Source: Pyramidobacter piscolens W5455 (lineage in GTDB: Bacteria > Synergistota > Synergistia > Synergistales > Dethiosulfovibrionaceae). From it: a stretch of 32,359 nucleotides of DNA. The stretch lies in contig NZ_ADFP01000061.1 in the NCBI RefSeq assembly GCF_000177335.1, positions 1-32,359 on the forward strand, given 5' to 3'. Under the pieces are notes generated by a model. That model made no database searches, was not told the origin of the DNA, and saw nothing but the letters and a program-made list of their open reading frames with translations. Each line of letters starts with the position of its first letter. Position 1 is the stretch's first letter. Position numbers and translations under genes: made by a program. This document shows, piece after piece, positions 1 to 7,828 of this stretch.

Positions 1-213
1 GGGGCCGTCACGGCGGAGTTTACCAATCCCGAGCAGGTGCTGATCGACGTGGGCATCAACGTGAACGCCGAGGGCAAGCTCTGCGGCGACGTCGCCCCCG
101 AAGCGGCGCAAAAGGCGCGCGCCTGCACGCCCGTGCCCGGCGGCGTCGGCTCCGTCACCACCACCGTGCTCGCCAAGCACGTCGTCGAAGCGGCGCAGCG
201 GACGCTGGACTGA
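1..213 (+). CDS. folD: Bifunctional methylenetetrahydrofolate dehydrogenase/cyclohydrolase FolD, 3' end (partial)
   Basis: Only the last 70 codons are present; the gene enters from the left edge in frame 1 and stops with TGA at 211-213. The fragment shows the NADP-binding domain end of FolD: a strand ending VLIDVGINV, a GDV segment (normally following the conserved 'GDVD' position) and the family signature TPVPGGVG, followed by the C-terminal helix. FolD interconverts methylene-, methenyl- and formyl-tetrahydrofolate in the cytoplasm. The residue after the signature is Ser-Val where Pro-Met is usual, a minor variant. A strong terminator follows at 327-370. The identification rests on the signature and the length of the tail; upstream catalytic residues are outside the window. 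Confidence 0.9.
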   Translation, partial: GAVTAEFTNPEQVLIDVGINVNAEGKLCGDVAPEAAQKARACTPVPGGVGSVTTTVLAKHVVEAAQRTLD

Positions 214-237
214 TTTTTCAATCGAAAGATATCAGTA

Positions 238-303
238 ACGCCGCGCGTACGCACGCCGCAAAGCGAGTCCTTTAGGACGCGATTTATGAAGTTCGCGCGG
301 CGT
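238..303. other. Nested inverted repeat in the folD 3' region
   Basis: Ten-base arms ACGCCGCGCG (238-247) and CGCGCGGCGT (294-303) are exact reverse complements and enclose a second small hairpin, GTCC-TTTA-GGAC (267-278). No run of T follows, so this is not itself an intrinsic terminator. It may be a structured 3' UTR or a binding site. The function is unknown. Confidence 0.4.
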
Positions 304-326
304 CCGCCTATGCCGCAGCAAGATCG

Positions 327-370
327 AAAAAAGAGAAGGCTGCATCGGCAAGCAGCCTTCTCTTTTTTTT
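327..370 (+). terminator. Intrinsic terminator after folD
   Basis: A 12-bp perfect stem (332-343 with 352-363, arm AGAGAAGGCTGC) is flanked by an A-run on the left and eight T on the right, so it can work in both directions. It separates folD from the SRPBCC gene. Confidence 0.9.
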
Positions 371-399
371 CGCTCAAGGGAAACAGGGAGGAACGAGAA

Positions 400-801
400 A
401 TGCCCGTTTCGCGAGTTCACGCCGTTTTGCCCGCCCCGGTTCAAAGCGTATGGGAAATCGTCACTTCGCTTGAAAATTACGCGTGGCGGAGCGACGTTAA
501 AAGAATCGAAATCATCGGGGAAAAACAGTTTGTCGAGTACACGGCACACGGCTTCGCGACCCTTTTCACCGTCGTCGTCCAAGAGCCGTGCCGGCGCTGG
601 GAGTTCGATATGGAAAACGACAATATCTCAGGCCGTTGGATCGGGCTGTTTACGCCCCAAGGCGGCCAAACTGAAATCGACTTTACTGAAAACGTTGTCG
701 CGCGAAAGTTTTTCTTGAAACCGTTCGTAAAATTTTATCTGAAAAAGCAGCAGGCGCGATATCTTTCGGATTTAAGACGAGCGCTCGAGGCGAAGCGCTG
801 A
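400..801 (+). CDS. Small SRPBCC-fold protein
   Basis: The protein has 133 residues and no signal peptide. The pattern PAPVQSVWEIVTSLENY near the N-terminus, a WRSDVKRIEII strand, the central RWEFDMEND and W-GLFTP-GG--T-IDFTE strands, and a long basic C-terminal helix (residues about 100-130) match the START/polyketide-cyclase-like SRPBCC fold. That fold binds a hydrophobic ligand in a helix-grip pocket; the ligand here cannot be read from sequence. The start at 400 is chosen because AGGGAGG lies 8-9 bases upstream; a longer open frame back to 286 would cross the folD terminator stem and has no ribosome site. The gene converges on the Sel1 gene with only 18 bases between the two stops and no terminator. 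Fold assignment is likely; function is unknown. Confidence 0.75.
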   Translation: MPVSRVHAVLPAPVQSVWEIVTSLENYAWRSDVKRIEIIGEKQFVEYTAHGFATLFTVVVQEPCRRWEFDMENDNISGRWIGLFTPQGGQTEIDFTENVVARKFFLKPFVKFYLKKQQARYLSDLRRALEAKR

Positions 802-819
802 TTCGCTTCCGCAGGACAG

Positions 820-3255
820 TTACGGCTTCGGAGCCGGCTGCCGCGCGGCGTCCCGACGGGCCGCTTTTTCCTTGCGGTCGAGACGCCCCAAAGCTTCCTT
901 GGAACGAGTGCAGCCGACGTCGCATCCCAGTTGATAATATTGGCGCGCTTTGGCGAAATCGACCTCGACGCCGCGCCCTTCTTCGTAGGCGCTGCCGAGA
1001 TACCAGGCGGCGAGGGGATGTCCCTGATTGGCCGCCTGTTCGAACCAGCTGATGGCCGCGGAAGGATCGCCCTCGGGGCTGTAGCTGTAGAGCAGGCCGA
1101 GATTGAACTGCGCGGCGGCGTAGCCGCTTTCGGCGGCGGTCTGAAGCCAGCGCTGCGCCACGTCGAAGGAACGCTTCACTTCGATGCCTTCGGAATAAAG
1201 CGTGCCCAGCAGGTTCTGCGCGGGCGCGCACCCCGATTTGGCGGACTCTTCCAGCCATTTGAGGGCCTCGTCGGCATCTTTCCAGGTGCCGATGCCGCGC
1301 AGCCGCATCAGGCCGAGGTTGTACTGCGCCTGCGCGCTGCCGCCTTCGGCCGCGGCCGTGTACCAGCGGAAAGCTTCGCGTTCGTCCTTGTCCACGCCCG
1401 AACCGGCGGCGTACATGGCGGCGACGTTGCACTGCGCCAGTTCGCTGCCCTGCCGGGCGGCGGCGAGATACCAGCGGAACGATTCCTGAAGGTTGACCGA
1501 ATAACCGTAGTCGCCGCGCTTCATGATGCCGGCCAGACGGATCTGCGCGTTGGCGTCGCCGCGTTCGGCGGCGCGTCGGTAATGGATGACGGCGCTGCGG
1601 ATGTCGCGTTCGCCCAGCTGTCCTTGCTCGTACAGCAGTCCCAGCGTGTACTCGGCGGGGACGTAACCGGCTTCCGCCGCCCGCTCGATCATCGCCGCGG
1701 CGGCGCGGATCTCGCTGTCTTTTTCGGCCGCGTCGAGACGGAACAGACCCATGGCGCACATTGCCGGGGGATGGCCCTGTTCGGCGGCGGCGTTGTACCA
1801 CTTGACGGCGCGGACCAAGTCGGGCGTGTGCCAGTGATCGTCGGAGTAGCATTGGGCCAGCGCGAATTGGGCGTCCGCGGAGCCGCTCTCGGCGGCTTTT
1901 TCGTAGTACTTCAGGGCCTGCTCCATTTTTTCCCGGTCGGTGTCGGATTTAAGCTGCTCGCCCATGACGAACTGCGCGCGCGGGTTGCCTCGTTCGGCGG
2001 CTTCGCGGTAAAGGCGCAGGGCTTCGCCGCGGTTGGCGGCGACGATTTTGCCCTCCATGTAAAACGTTGCCAGGGCGGTCATGGCTTCCGATTCGCCCAT
2101 TTCGGCCGCTTTTTTCAGCTTGGCCAGACCGGCCCGCTCGTTCTTCTCGGTGCCGAGGCCGTAGATCTCCATCCGCCCCACGTTGTACAAGGCTTCGCCG
2201 TTGCCGCCTTCGGCGCCGAGCGCGTAAAGGCGGTAGGCGTTTGTATAAGACTGCGCGATGCCGCTCCCCTTTTCGATCAGGCGCCCCAGTTCGTTGCATC
2301 CGGCGGGGTCGCCGGCATCGGCGGCCATCTTGTAATAGCGCGCCGCGGCCGCCGGATCCTTTTTCACGGTTTTGCCTTTTTCACTCATGCGTCCCAACAG
2401 GACATAGGCGCCCCACGAACCATTTTTGCCCGCTTTCAGCAGCAGCTCGGATGCTTCGGCGCCTTTGCCTTCGTCCAGAGCGAGGCGCCCCAGCTCGTAC
2501 ATGGAGGGGGCGTAATCCGCCTTGGCCGCCAGCCCGTGCAGTCTTTTGGCTTCATCCACGTGGCCGCGTTTTTTTTCCATATTGGCGGCCACGTAATAGG
2601 CGGTCACATCGCCCTTGGCCGCGGCTTTTTTCAGCAGCTCCAGAGCGGCGCCCTCCGGGGCGGCTTCGCGTTCGCCCAGGGCCGCGCCGTAAGCGGTCAT
2701 GGCCCAGAGCTGTTCGCCCTCGGCGCATTTTTTCACGTATTCGAGCGCCTCTTCGCTCTTCCCTTCCTGGAGAAGCACCTGATAATATTCCTGGCAGGCC
2801 ATCGGGATGTTCTTTTCGATGGCGGCCTCGAGCATCTCCATGGCTTCGCCGGGATGGGCTTCCCGCTCCGGGTGGGCGTGCATGAGTTCGTAGAGGGCGT
2901 ACATGGCGTACGGCTCGCCGCTCGCCGCGGCCATACGGTACCAGCGCATGCCGACGGCGAAGTCTTCGGGCACGCCGCTGCCGATCGTGTACATGTAGCC
3001 GAGGGCCGTCATGGCCTGCGGCGAACCTTTTTCGGCGTTGGCCTGAAAAATGCGGTAGGCCAGCTCGTAATCCTTGGAGCCCCACGCCTTGATGCCTTCG
3101 TTAAAGGTCGCCGCCTCGTCGGCCTCGGGTGCCTGATCGCCGAGGGTCGGCGGCTTGTCTTCGCTGACGGACGCCGGCGCGCCCCACGAAGGGACGCCGC
3201 ACAAAAGCGCGGCCAGGATCAGAAGCGGCCATTTTTTCATTGCGTTTTTCGTCAT
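820..3255 (-). CDS. Exported Sel1-repeat protein, 811 residues
   Basis: The N-terminus (MTKNAMKK, then a hydrophobic stretch ending near GVPSWGAPA) is a Sec signal peptide. The rest is almost entirely tandem Sel1-like repeats of about 36 residues, each carrying the A--LG-----G----D---A--WY--AA--G pattern; well over a dozen are visible from residue 50 to about 790. Such repeats form a solenoid that scaffolds protein complexes, in this case outside the cytoplasm. The tail is basic (RKEKAARRDAARQPAPKP). Start 3255 is preferred because CGAGG lies about 9 bases upstream; the internal ATG at 3240 has no such site. A second, different Sel1 protein lies at 25060-27051. The partner is unknown. Confidence 0.88.
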   Translation of the reverse strand: MTKNAMKKWPLLILAALLCGVPSWGAPASVSEDKPPTLGDQAPEADEAATFNEGIKAWGSKDYELAYRIFQANAEKGSPQAMTALGYMYTIGSGVPEDFAVGMRWYRMAAASGEPYAMYALYELMHAHPEREAHPGEAMEMLEAAIEKNIPMACQEYYQVLLQEGKSEEALEYVKKCAEGEQLWAMTAYGAALGEREAAPEGAALELLKKAAAKGDVTAYYVAANMEKKRGHVDEAKRLHGLAAKADYAPSMYELGRLALDEGKGAEASELLLKAGKNGSWGAYVLLGRMSEKGKTVKKDPAAAARYYKMAADAGDPAGCNELGRLIEKGSGIAQSYTNAYRLYALGAEGGNGEALYNVGRMEIYGLGTEKNERAGLAKLKKAAEMGESEAMTALATFYMEGKIVAANRGEALRLYREAAERGNPRAQFVMGEQLKSDTDREKMEQALKYYEKAAESGSADAQFALAQCYSDDHWHTPDLVRAVKWYNAAAEQGHPPAMCAMGLFRLDAAEKDSEIRAAAAMIERAAEAGYVPAEYTLGLLYEQGQLGERDIRSAVIHYRRAAERGDANAQIRLAGIMKRGDYGYSVNLQESFRWYLAAARQGSELAQCNVAAMYAAGSGVDKDEREAFRWYTAAAEGGSAQAQYNLGLMRLRGIGTWKDADEALKWLEESAKSGCAPAQNLLGTLYSEGIEVKRSFDVAQRWLQTAAESGYAAAQFNLGLLYSYSPEGDPSAAISWFEQAANQGHPLAAWYLGSAYEEGRGVEVDFAKARQYYQLGCDVGCTRSKEALGRLDRKEKAARRDAARQPAPKP

Positions 3256-3440
3256 CCACAGAGCCTCGTTTCACTCAGTTTTTCGTTTGTCTGGCGCGCC
3301 GCGACGCGCAAAGCGCCAAACGGGCGTTTCCGTTTTACGGCCGCGGCGGGTCTTCCACTTTTTTTTTGCCACAGCTGTCAATTTTGAGTTCATTTTATCT
3401 CATCGAACAGCGTCGGTCAAAATTTTGCCCGCGGACGCAA

Positions 3441-3474
3441 AATAAAAAAGGGAGCCGCGCGCGCCGCGGTTCCC
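3441..3474 (-). terminator. Intrinsic terminator of the YjiH-family gene
   Basis: On the minus strand a 10-bp GC-rich stem (3450-3474, one G-T pair) is followed directly by TTTTTTATT. It lies about 50 bases beyond the stop at 3525. Confidence 0.85.
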
Positions 3475-3524
3475 TCGTGATTTCGAGGCAGCGCGCCTTT
3501 GGCGGCGCCGTCTTCTTTTTCGCG

Positions 3525-4874
3525 TTATTTCGCCGCCGCCTGCACCGCGTCGCTGAAGCCCATCCACATGCCGATGGGAATCGTGATGACGATCGAAAGC
3601 ACGACGCGCTCGAACCAGATGACGAGAATGTCGCGGATCTTCAGCGGGATGTCGGTGCCCATGATGCAGGGGATGCTGGCCGAGAAGAACAGGATCTCGG
3701 AGATGCTGACCACGGCGATGACGAACTTGAGCAGCATCGTGCCGGAACTTTTGATCAGGATCGCGGGCAGGAACATCTCCGGCAGGCAGATCGCCGCCGC
3801 CTTGCCGCCGAGCACCGGCTGCGCCGTGCCGAAGACCTTGAAGAACGGGTAGAAAATGTAGCCGAACCAGTCGAACACCGGCGTGAACTCCGCCAGCCAG
3901 AGGCCGAGCAGCCCCACCGACGTGATCGCGGGAATGACGGCAAACGCCATCTTCAGCCCCGCCCACAGATTGTCGCCGCAAAGTTTGAACACGTTGGGCT
4001 GGGCGTCGGCCGTGCGGATGCCGAGCTGCCAGGCGCGCTCCAGGCGGCCGCCCTCGAGCGGAGGCTCGGGCGCCGCCGCGCCGCCGAAATACGTGTCGGG
4101 AATCGAGCACAGCGGCCAGAGGCGCGCCGTGATCGCCGTGACGGCGAACGTCACCAGCATCGCCACGAAGAAATACGGCGTCCAGTGATCCATCAGCCCC
4201 AGCGTGCGCGCCACCACCAGCAGGAACGTCATCGAGACCGTCGAGAACCCCGTGGCGATGACAGCCGCTTCGCGGGCCGTGTAGCGGTTGGAGCGGTACA
4301 CGCCGTTGGTGATGATCAGGGCAATCGAATAGCTGCCCACGAACGAGGCCACCGCGTCGATGGCCGAGCGCCCCGGCGTGCGGAACAGCGGGCGCATCAC
4401 GCAGTCCACCAGCACGCCGATGAACTCCATCAGGCCGTAGCTGGCCAAAAAGGCGAGGAACACCGAGCCGATGGGGATCACCAGCCCGACGGGGATCGCC
4501 AGCTTGTCGAACAGGAACGGGCCGATGTCGCCGCGCCACAGCCAGGCGTTGCCCTGCCACAGGCCGAAGTACATGATCGTGCCGATCGCGGCGCCGCAGA
4601 CCTTCGCAACCGACATGAAGACGTCCATGCCGCTTTTGTTCCATGTCCCTTTGATAAAGGGCATCGCCGCGCCGACGTACATGACCGCGAGGATGAAGAT
4701 CTTCACGGCCGGCATCGCGCGGTGCTGCAGCGAGCCGACGATGAAATCGACGGGAACGCTCTTCAGATTCGGGCTGAGCCACTCGAGCTTGAAAAAGAAC
4801 ATGAACAGGCCGAACAAACTGAAAACGACGAACTTCCATAAAGCCGAACTGCGGGGCGCTGCGTTTGCGGGCAT
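3525..4874 (-). CDS. YjiH-family membrane protein (nucleoside-recognition/Gate domain)
   Basis: A 449-residue polytopic inner-membrane protein. It starts with a short soluble tail and a first span (WKFVVFSLFGLFMFFF), and has about ten further hydrophobic segments. The paired regions carrying SYSIALIITNGVYRSNRYT and the later KAAAICLPEMFLPAILIKSS are typical of the Gate domain in YjiH proteins. The transported substrate of this family is not established. It is divergent from an AbgB-like hydrolase, so import of a conjugated amino acid or peptide for that enzyme is a reasonable inference. Start: ATG 4874 has GGTGGAGGA directly before it; an in-frame GTG at 4895 is possible but lacks a ribosome site. 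A TATAAT at 4975-4970 with TTGATT at 4997-4992 (16 bp apart) forms a likely promoter. Confidence 0.8.
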   Translation of the reverse strand: MPANAAPRSSALWKFVVFSLFGLFMFFFKLEWLSPNLKSVPVDFIVGSLQHRAMPAVKIFILAVMYVGAAMPFIKGTWNKSGMDVFMSVAKVCGAAIGTIMYFGLWQGNAWLWRGDIGPFLFDKLAIPVGLVIPIGSVFLAFLASYGLMEFIGVLVDCVMRPLFRTPGRSAIDAVASFVGSYSIALIITNGVYRSNRYTAREAAVIATGFSTVSMTFLLVVARTLGLMDHWTPYFFVAMLVTFAVTAITARLWPLCSIPDTYFGGAAAPEPPLEGGRLERAWQLGIRTADAQPNVFKLCGDNLWAGLKMAFAVIPAITSVGLLGLWLAEFTPVFDWFGYIFYPFFKVFGTAQPVLGGKAAAICLPEMFLPAILIKSSGTMLLKFVIAVVSISEILFFSASIPCIMGTDIPLKIRDILVIWFERVVLSIVITIPIGMWMGFSDAVQAAAK

Positions 4875-4969
4875 TCCTCCACCACAACCTTTCACGAAAA
4901 TCGTTCGGCGCCGGCCATTCGCAAAGAACGAAAAGGCATCTCGCGTTTTTAAATTTTCGGCGCGTTTTT

Positions 4970-4997
4970 ATTATATGCTTTAGACGTAAAAAATCAA
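4970..4997 (-). promoter_or_regulatory. Candidate promoter for the YjiH-family gene
   Basis: Minus-strand -10 TATAAT (4975-4970) and -35 TTGATT (4997-4992), spacer 16. The divergent 326-base spacer (4896-5221) is AT-rich on this side and otherwise holds no gene. Confidence 0.5.
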
Positions 4998-5090
4998 ACG
5001 CCGTCACTGATTTTTCTTGCATTTTCTCGAGCCCTCTTTTTTTTAGCGGCGCGCGACGTGCGCCGCCGTTCGCCGCACGATTTCCGCCGC

Positions 5091-5119
5091 TTGGTTTTCA
5101 CGCGTGCCGCCGCTATAAT
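5091..5119 (+). promoter_or_regulatory. Candidate promoter for the AbgB-like hydrolase
   Basis: Perfect -10 TATAAT at 5114-5119, 17 bp downstream of a weak -35 TTGGTT (5091-5096). It lies about 100 bases before the start at 5222. Confidence 0.5.
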
Positions 5120-5221
5120 AAAGAAGCAGCACGAAGAAAAAATTTTCAGACTCCAACGCCTTTATCGGGAAACCGCACGGCAGTCCGCCGGCCGTGAACA
5201 ACCGGGAAAGAGGGATAAAAA

Positions 5222-6586
5222 ATGACCCAAAAAGCATGCTGCGCCGCCATTGATGCGCACGCGCGAGAGTTGATCGAGCTGTCGAAAAAGATCTGGGAGC
5301 GGCCGGAAATGGGCTGGACGGAAAAGAACGCCTCCGCTTGGACCGCCGATTACCTGAAAAAACAAGGTTTTGCCGTCGAACGGGGGGCCTACGGCATGCC
5401 CACGGCCATCCGCGCCGTCTGGGGCAAAGGCGCGCCCGTCGTCGGTTTCTGCGGCGAGTATGACTGCCTGCCCGGACTGAGCCAGAAAGTATGCCCCGAC
5501 TTCGAGCCTGTCGTCCCCTCCGGACTCGGGCACGGCTGCGGCCATAATCTGCTCGGCGTCGGCTGCGTCGCCGCCTGCCTTGGGCTGAAAGCCGAACTGG
5601 AAGCCGGCGGCGCCTCCGGCACCGTTATTTTCTACGGCTGCCCCGCCGAAGAGCAGATGACCGGCAAAGGGTTCATGGCCAGAAAAGGCGCGTTCGGCGA
5701 ATGCGATTTCACCGTGGCCTGGCACCCCAAGAACAACAGCCATAACACCTACGGCAACCACACCGGCGCCGAAGGGGCGTTCTTCCGTTTCAGAGGGCGC
5801 ACCGCCCACGCCGCCGGAGGTCCCGAGCAGGGACGCAGCGCGCTTGACGCCGTGCAGCTCATGAACACCGGCGTGGAATATCTGCGCGAGCACGTCACCG
5901 ACGATGTGCGCATTCACTACATCATCGTCGACGGCGGCCTGGCCCCCAATATCGTCCCCGAAACCGCCGGCAGCAAATATTTTGTCCGCGCCCTGAGCCG
6001 TGCCGCCGTGACCGACGCCTTCAAGCGCGTGGAAAACTGCGCCCGCGGCGCCGCCATCATGACCGATACCAGCTACGCGGTGGAGCGCATCGGCGGCATC
6101 TACCCCACGCTTCAGAACCGCGCTCTCATGGACGCCATGCAGCAGGCCCGCGAGGAGATCCCCCGCAACGTTTACACACAGGAAGAATTGGATTTTGCCG
6201 AGCGCATCAACAGCCACGTGTCCGGCTACCGCAAGGGCGTTACCGTCCCCATCGACGACGCCACCGTGCCCGTCGGCCATGAGAACACGTTCGGCTCCAC
6301 CGACTACGGCGACGTACAACACATCGTCCCCGGCGTGCAGATCGTCGAAGCCACGGCCGCTTCGCTCGCTCCCGGGCACAGCTGGATGATGACCGCCTGC
6401 TCCGGCTCGTCCATCGGCATGAAGGGCATGCTTCGCGCCGGCAAGATCATGGCCGCCGGGGCCTACAAAGTCATGATCAGTCCCGAACGGCTCCAAGCCG
6501 TCAAGGACGAGTTTGCCCGGGCCACCGGGGGCGCAAAATACGAATGCCCCGTCACCGACGAGATCCCGTGGCCTTACAAGGAGTGA
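5222..6586 (+). CDS. M20-family amidohydrolase, AbgB-like
   Basis: A 454-residue cytoplasmic metallohydrolase with no signal peptide. The M20 metal site is complete: GEYDCLPGLSQ (about 79-89), HGCGHNLLG (104-112), CPAEEQ (140-145), AWHP (166-169), then the lid-domain segment FRGRTAHAAGGPEQGRSALD and a final acidic/His region (HSWMMT). It aligns segment by segment with the B subunit of p-aminobenzoyl-glutamate hydrolase (AbgB): GHGCGHNLLG, TAHAA--P--GRSALDAV-LM--G---L-EH. Members cleave an amide between an amino acid and an acyl or aromatic group. No AbgA-type partner and no AbgT is nearby; the divergent YjiH protein is the neighbour. The ribosome site AGAGGGA lies 6 bases before ATG 5222. The family is secure and the exact substrate is not. 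Confidence 0.88.
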   Translation: MTQKACCAAIDAHARELIELSKKIWERPEMGWTEKNASAWTADYLKKQGFAVERGAYGMPTAIRAVWGKGAPVVGFCGEYDCLPGLSQKVCPDFEPVVPSGLGHGCGHNLLGVGCVAACLGLKAELEAGGASGTVIFYGCPAEEQMTGKGFMARKGAFGECDFTVAWHPKNNSHNTYGNHTGAEGAFFRFRGRTAHAAGGPEQGRSALDAVQLMNTGVEYLREHVTDDVRIHYIIVDGGLAPNIVPETAGSKYFVRALSRAAVTDAFKRVENCARGAAIMTDTSYAVERIGGIYPTLQNRALMDAMQQAREEIPRNVYTQEELDFAERINSHVSGYRKGVTVPIDDATVPVGHENTFGSTDYGDVQHIVPGVQIVEATAASLAPGHSWMMTACSGSSIGMKGMLRAGKIMAAGAYKVMISPERLQAVKDEFARATGGAKYECPVTDEIPWPYKE

Positions 6587-6594
6587 TCGACCGC

Positions 6595-6646
6595 AAAAAA
6601 ACAGGCGGGGCCCGCCGGACTGTTTCCTCGGCAGTCCGGCGGGCCC
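6595..6646 (-). terminator. Strong hairpin with its T-run on the minus strand
   Basis: A perfect 15-bp stem (6608-6622 with 6632-6646, arm GGGCCCGCCGGACTG). The A-run at 6595-6601 makes it a textbook terminator only for minus-strand RNA; on the plus strand the stem is followed by TGCTTCAC. No minus-strand gene reads through here, so it may stop antisense RNA into the hydrolase gene or stabilise the 3' end of its mRNA. Confidence 0.6.
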
Positions 6647-6775
6647 TGCTTCACGCGCAGCGCGCTTCGGGCAGTTCGGGAAGCGGCCGCAAAGATCCAT
6701 CCCCCGCTTGCCCGGCTTTTCACGACATGCTGAAGGCACGGTTCGCAGCTTTTCCCCGAAAAGAATTTGTTCGTA

Positions 6776-6836
6776 TTGACTTTGTCAGGCGCGGATGAGA
6801 TACTCATAGTGTCTAAACGACCTCGTTGATGACAAA
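6776..6836 (+). promoter_or_regulatory. Promoter and candidate operator of the alkyltransferase-dinB operon
   Basis: A -35 TTGACT (6776-6781) and -10 GATACT (6799-6804) are separated by exactly 17 bp. The -10 is covered by an inverted repeat ATGAG-ATA-CTCAT (6795-6807), and a wider pair TTTGTCA (6781-6787) / TGACAAA (6830-6836) brackets it. This layout suits a repressor. It is not a standard LexA box as far as I can see. Apart from this and the hairpin, the stretch 6587-6898 shows nothing else. Confidence 0.6.
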
Positions 6837-6898
6837 TTGATTTTCGACCGCGCGGCGAGGCGCCGTTTTGCGCGGGCGATTCAACAGGAAGCGAGTCG

Positions 6899-7267
6899 AT
6901 GAGAAACGAAAAATTTGCGGGCGAGATCCCGATCACGCCCGCCTTTGAACAGACTGTTCACAAAATCGTGGCGACCATTCCCAGAGGGAAAGTCGCCACC
7001 TACGGCCAGATCGCGGAAATGGCGGGCGCGCCCGGCGCCGCCCGCGAGGTGGGGCACGTGATGGCCCGGGTCGCAGCGGGGCTGGACCTGCCCTGCCACC
7101 GGGTCGTGAACAAAACGGGAACGCTGGCGCCCGGCTTCGCCTTCGGCGGACAGGAACGCCAGCGGGATATGCTGGAAACGGAAGGCGTCACGTTCCTCGC
7201 CGACGGCCGCATCGACATGGCGCGGCACCAATGGGGGCGCGACGAACAGCTGACGCTGTTTTCGTGA
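6899..7267 (+). CDS. MGMT-family DNA alkyltransferase, single domain
   Basis: A 122-residue protein consisting only of the DNA-binding/active-site domain of O6-alkylguanine-DNA alkyltransferases. Visible motifs are IPRGKVATYGQIAEMAG (28-43, the DNA-binding helix-turn-helix region), the active-site sequence LPCHRVV (64-70, Cys66) and the following GG turn. The alkyl-accepting Cys is present, unlike alkyltransferase-like proteins, which carry Trp there. The usual N-terminal domain of Ogt/Ada-C is missing, and the C-terminal tail ends in GRDEQLTLFS. It probably removes or flags alkylated guanine. It is first in an operon with DNA polymerase IV. Start ATG 6899 has AGGAAG 8 bases upstream. Confidence 0.85.
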   Translation: MRNEKFAGEIPITPAFEQTVHKIVATIPRGKVATYGQIAEMAGAPGAAREVGHVMARVAAGLDLPCHRVVNKTGTLAPGFAFGGQERQRDMLETEGVTFLADGRIDMARHQWGRDEQLTLFS

Positions 7268-7375
7268 AGACGCCTGATCGCCCCGGCCCAGCGTCTCGAG
7301 CCGGAAACGAGTCAGTACCGGACCGACGCCGAAAAAGCGCTTTTACGATCCGCATCAGGACAAGGAGGGGAAGCC

Positions 7376-7816
7376 ATGAGGAAACTGCCGCCGCCAGAAA
7401 AGGCGGCCGAGGCGTACAGCGCGATCGCGGACGGCCGCGTGACGCTGTTCGCCGCCGAAGAGCGCGCCGAGGTCATCTCGTCGGACGGAGAGAAAAAATA
7501 TGCCGTAGCATGGCGCGGCAACGTTTACACGTCAACCGACAACGCCACTCGCTGGCAGGGATATGCCGGCTACCCCGTGCTGGCCGTGCTGATGCTTCAA
7601 GGGCGGCTGCCCTTGGATCGCGAAGTCGCCGCGTTGTTTTCCGGCATCAACTGGACGGAACTGAACAGAAAGCATCGCCGCGACTATGCCGCCGCGCTCG
7701 ACGCCGTCGTTCGCGCGCGAAACATGGACGCCGCCGCGGTCCGGGCAGCCATGGACCAGGTTTTCGAGCGGCTCAGCGCGCTTGACGTCGAGATCAGGCG
7801 CAGCTTGGGGCGCTGA
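7376..7816 (+). CDS. Hypothetical protein between alkyltransferase and dinB
   Basis: A 146-residue soluble protein that I do not recognise. An N-terminal alpha/beta part (residues 1-75) contains AEVISSDGEKKYAVAWRGNVY and a Gly/Tyr-rich GYAGYPVLAVLMLQG. The C-terminal half is helical and charged (KHRRDYAAALDAVVRARN, then VFERLSALDVEIRRSL). There is no signal peptide, Cys pair or known catalytic motif. The ribosome site AAGGAGGGGAAGCC precedes ATG 7376. It ends 12 bases before dinB and starts 108 bases after the alkyltransferase with no terminator between, so it is probably co-transcribed with both. A role in DNA damage handling is inferred from position only. Confidence 0.75.
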   Translation: MRKLPPPEKAAEAYSAIADGRVTLFAAEERAEVISSDGEKKYAVAWRGNVYTSTDNATRWQGYAGYPVLAVLMLQGRLPLDREVAALFSGINWTELNRKHRRDYAAALDAVVRARNMDAAAVRAAMDQVFERLSALDVEIRRSLGR

Positions 7817-7828
7817 CGGAAGAACGCC

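Noticed and set aside
2548-2557. CCACGTGG inside the first Sel1 gene as a second parS
   Set aside because: Only the core eight bases match; the outer TGTT/AACA arms are missing.
931-3387. Very long plus-strand open frame opposite the first Sel1 gene
   Set aside because: It is the antisense of a repeat-rich, GC-rich gene; no ribosome site and low-complexity protein rich in Gly, Ala, Arg and His. The minus-strand protein has a signal peptide and clear repeats.
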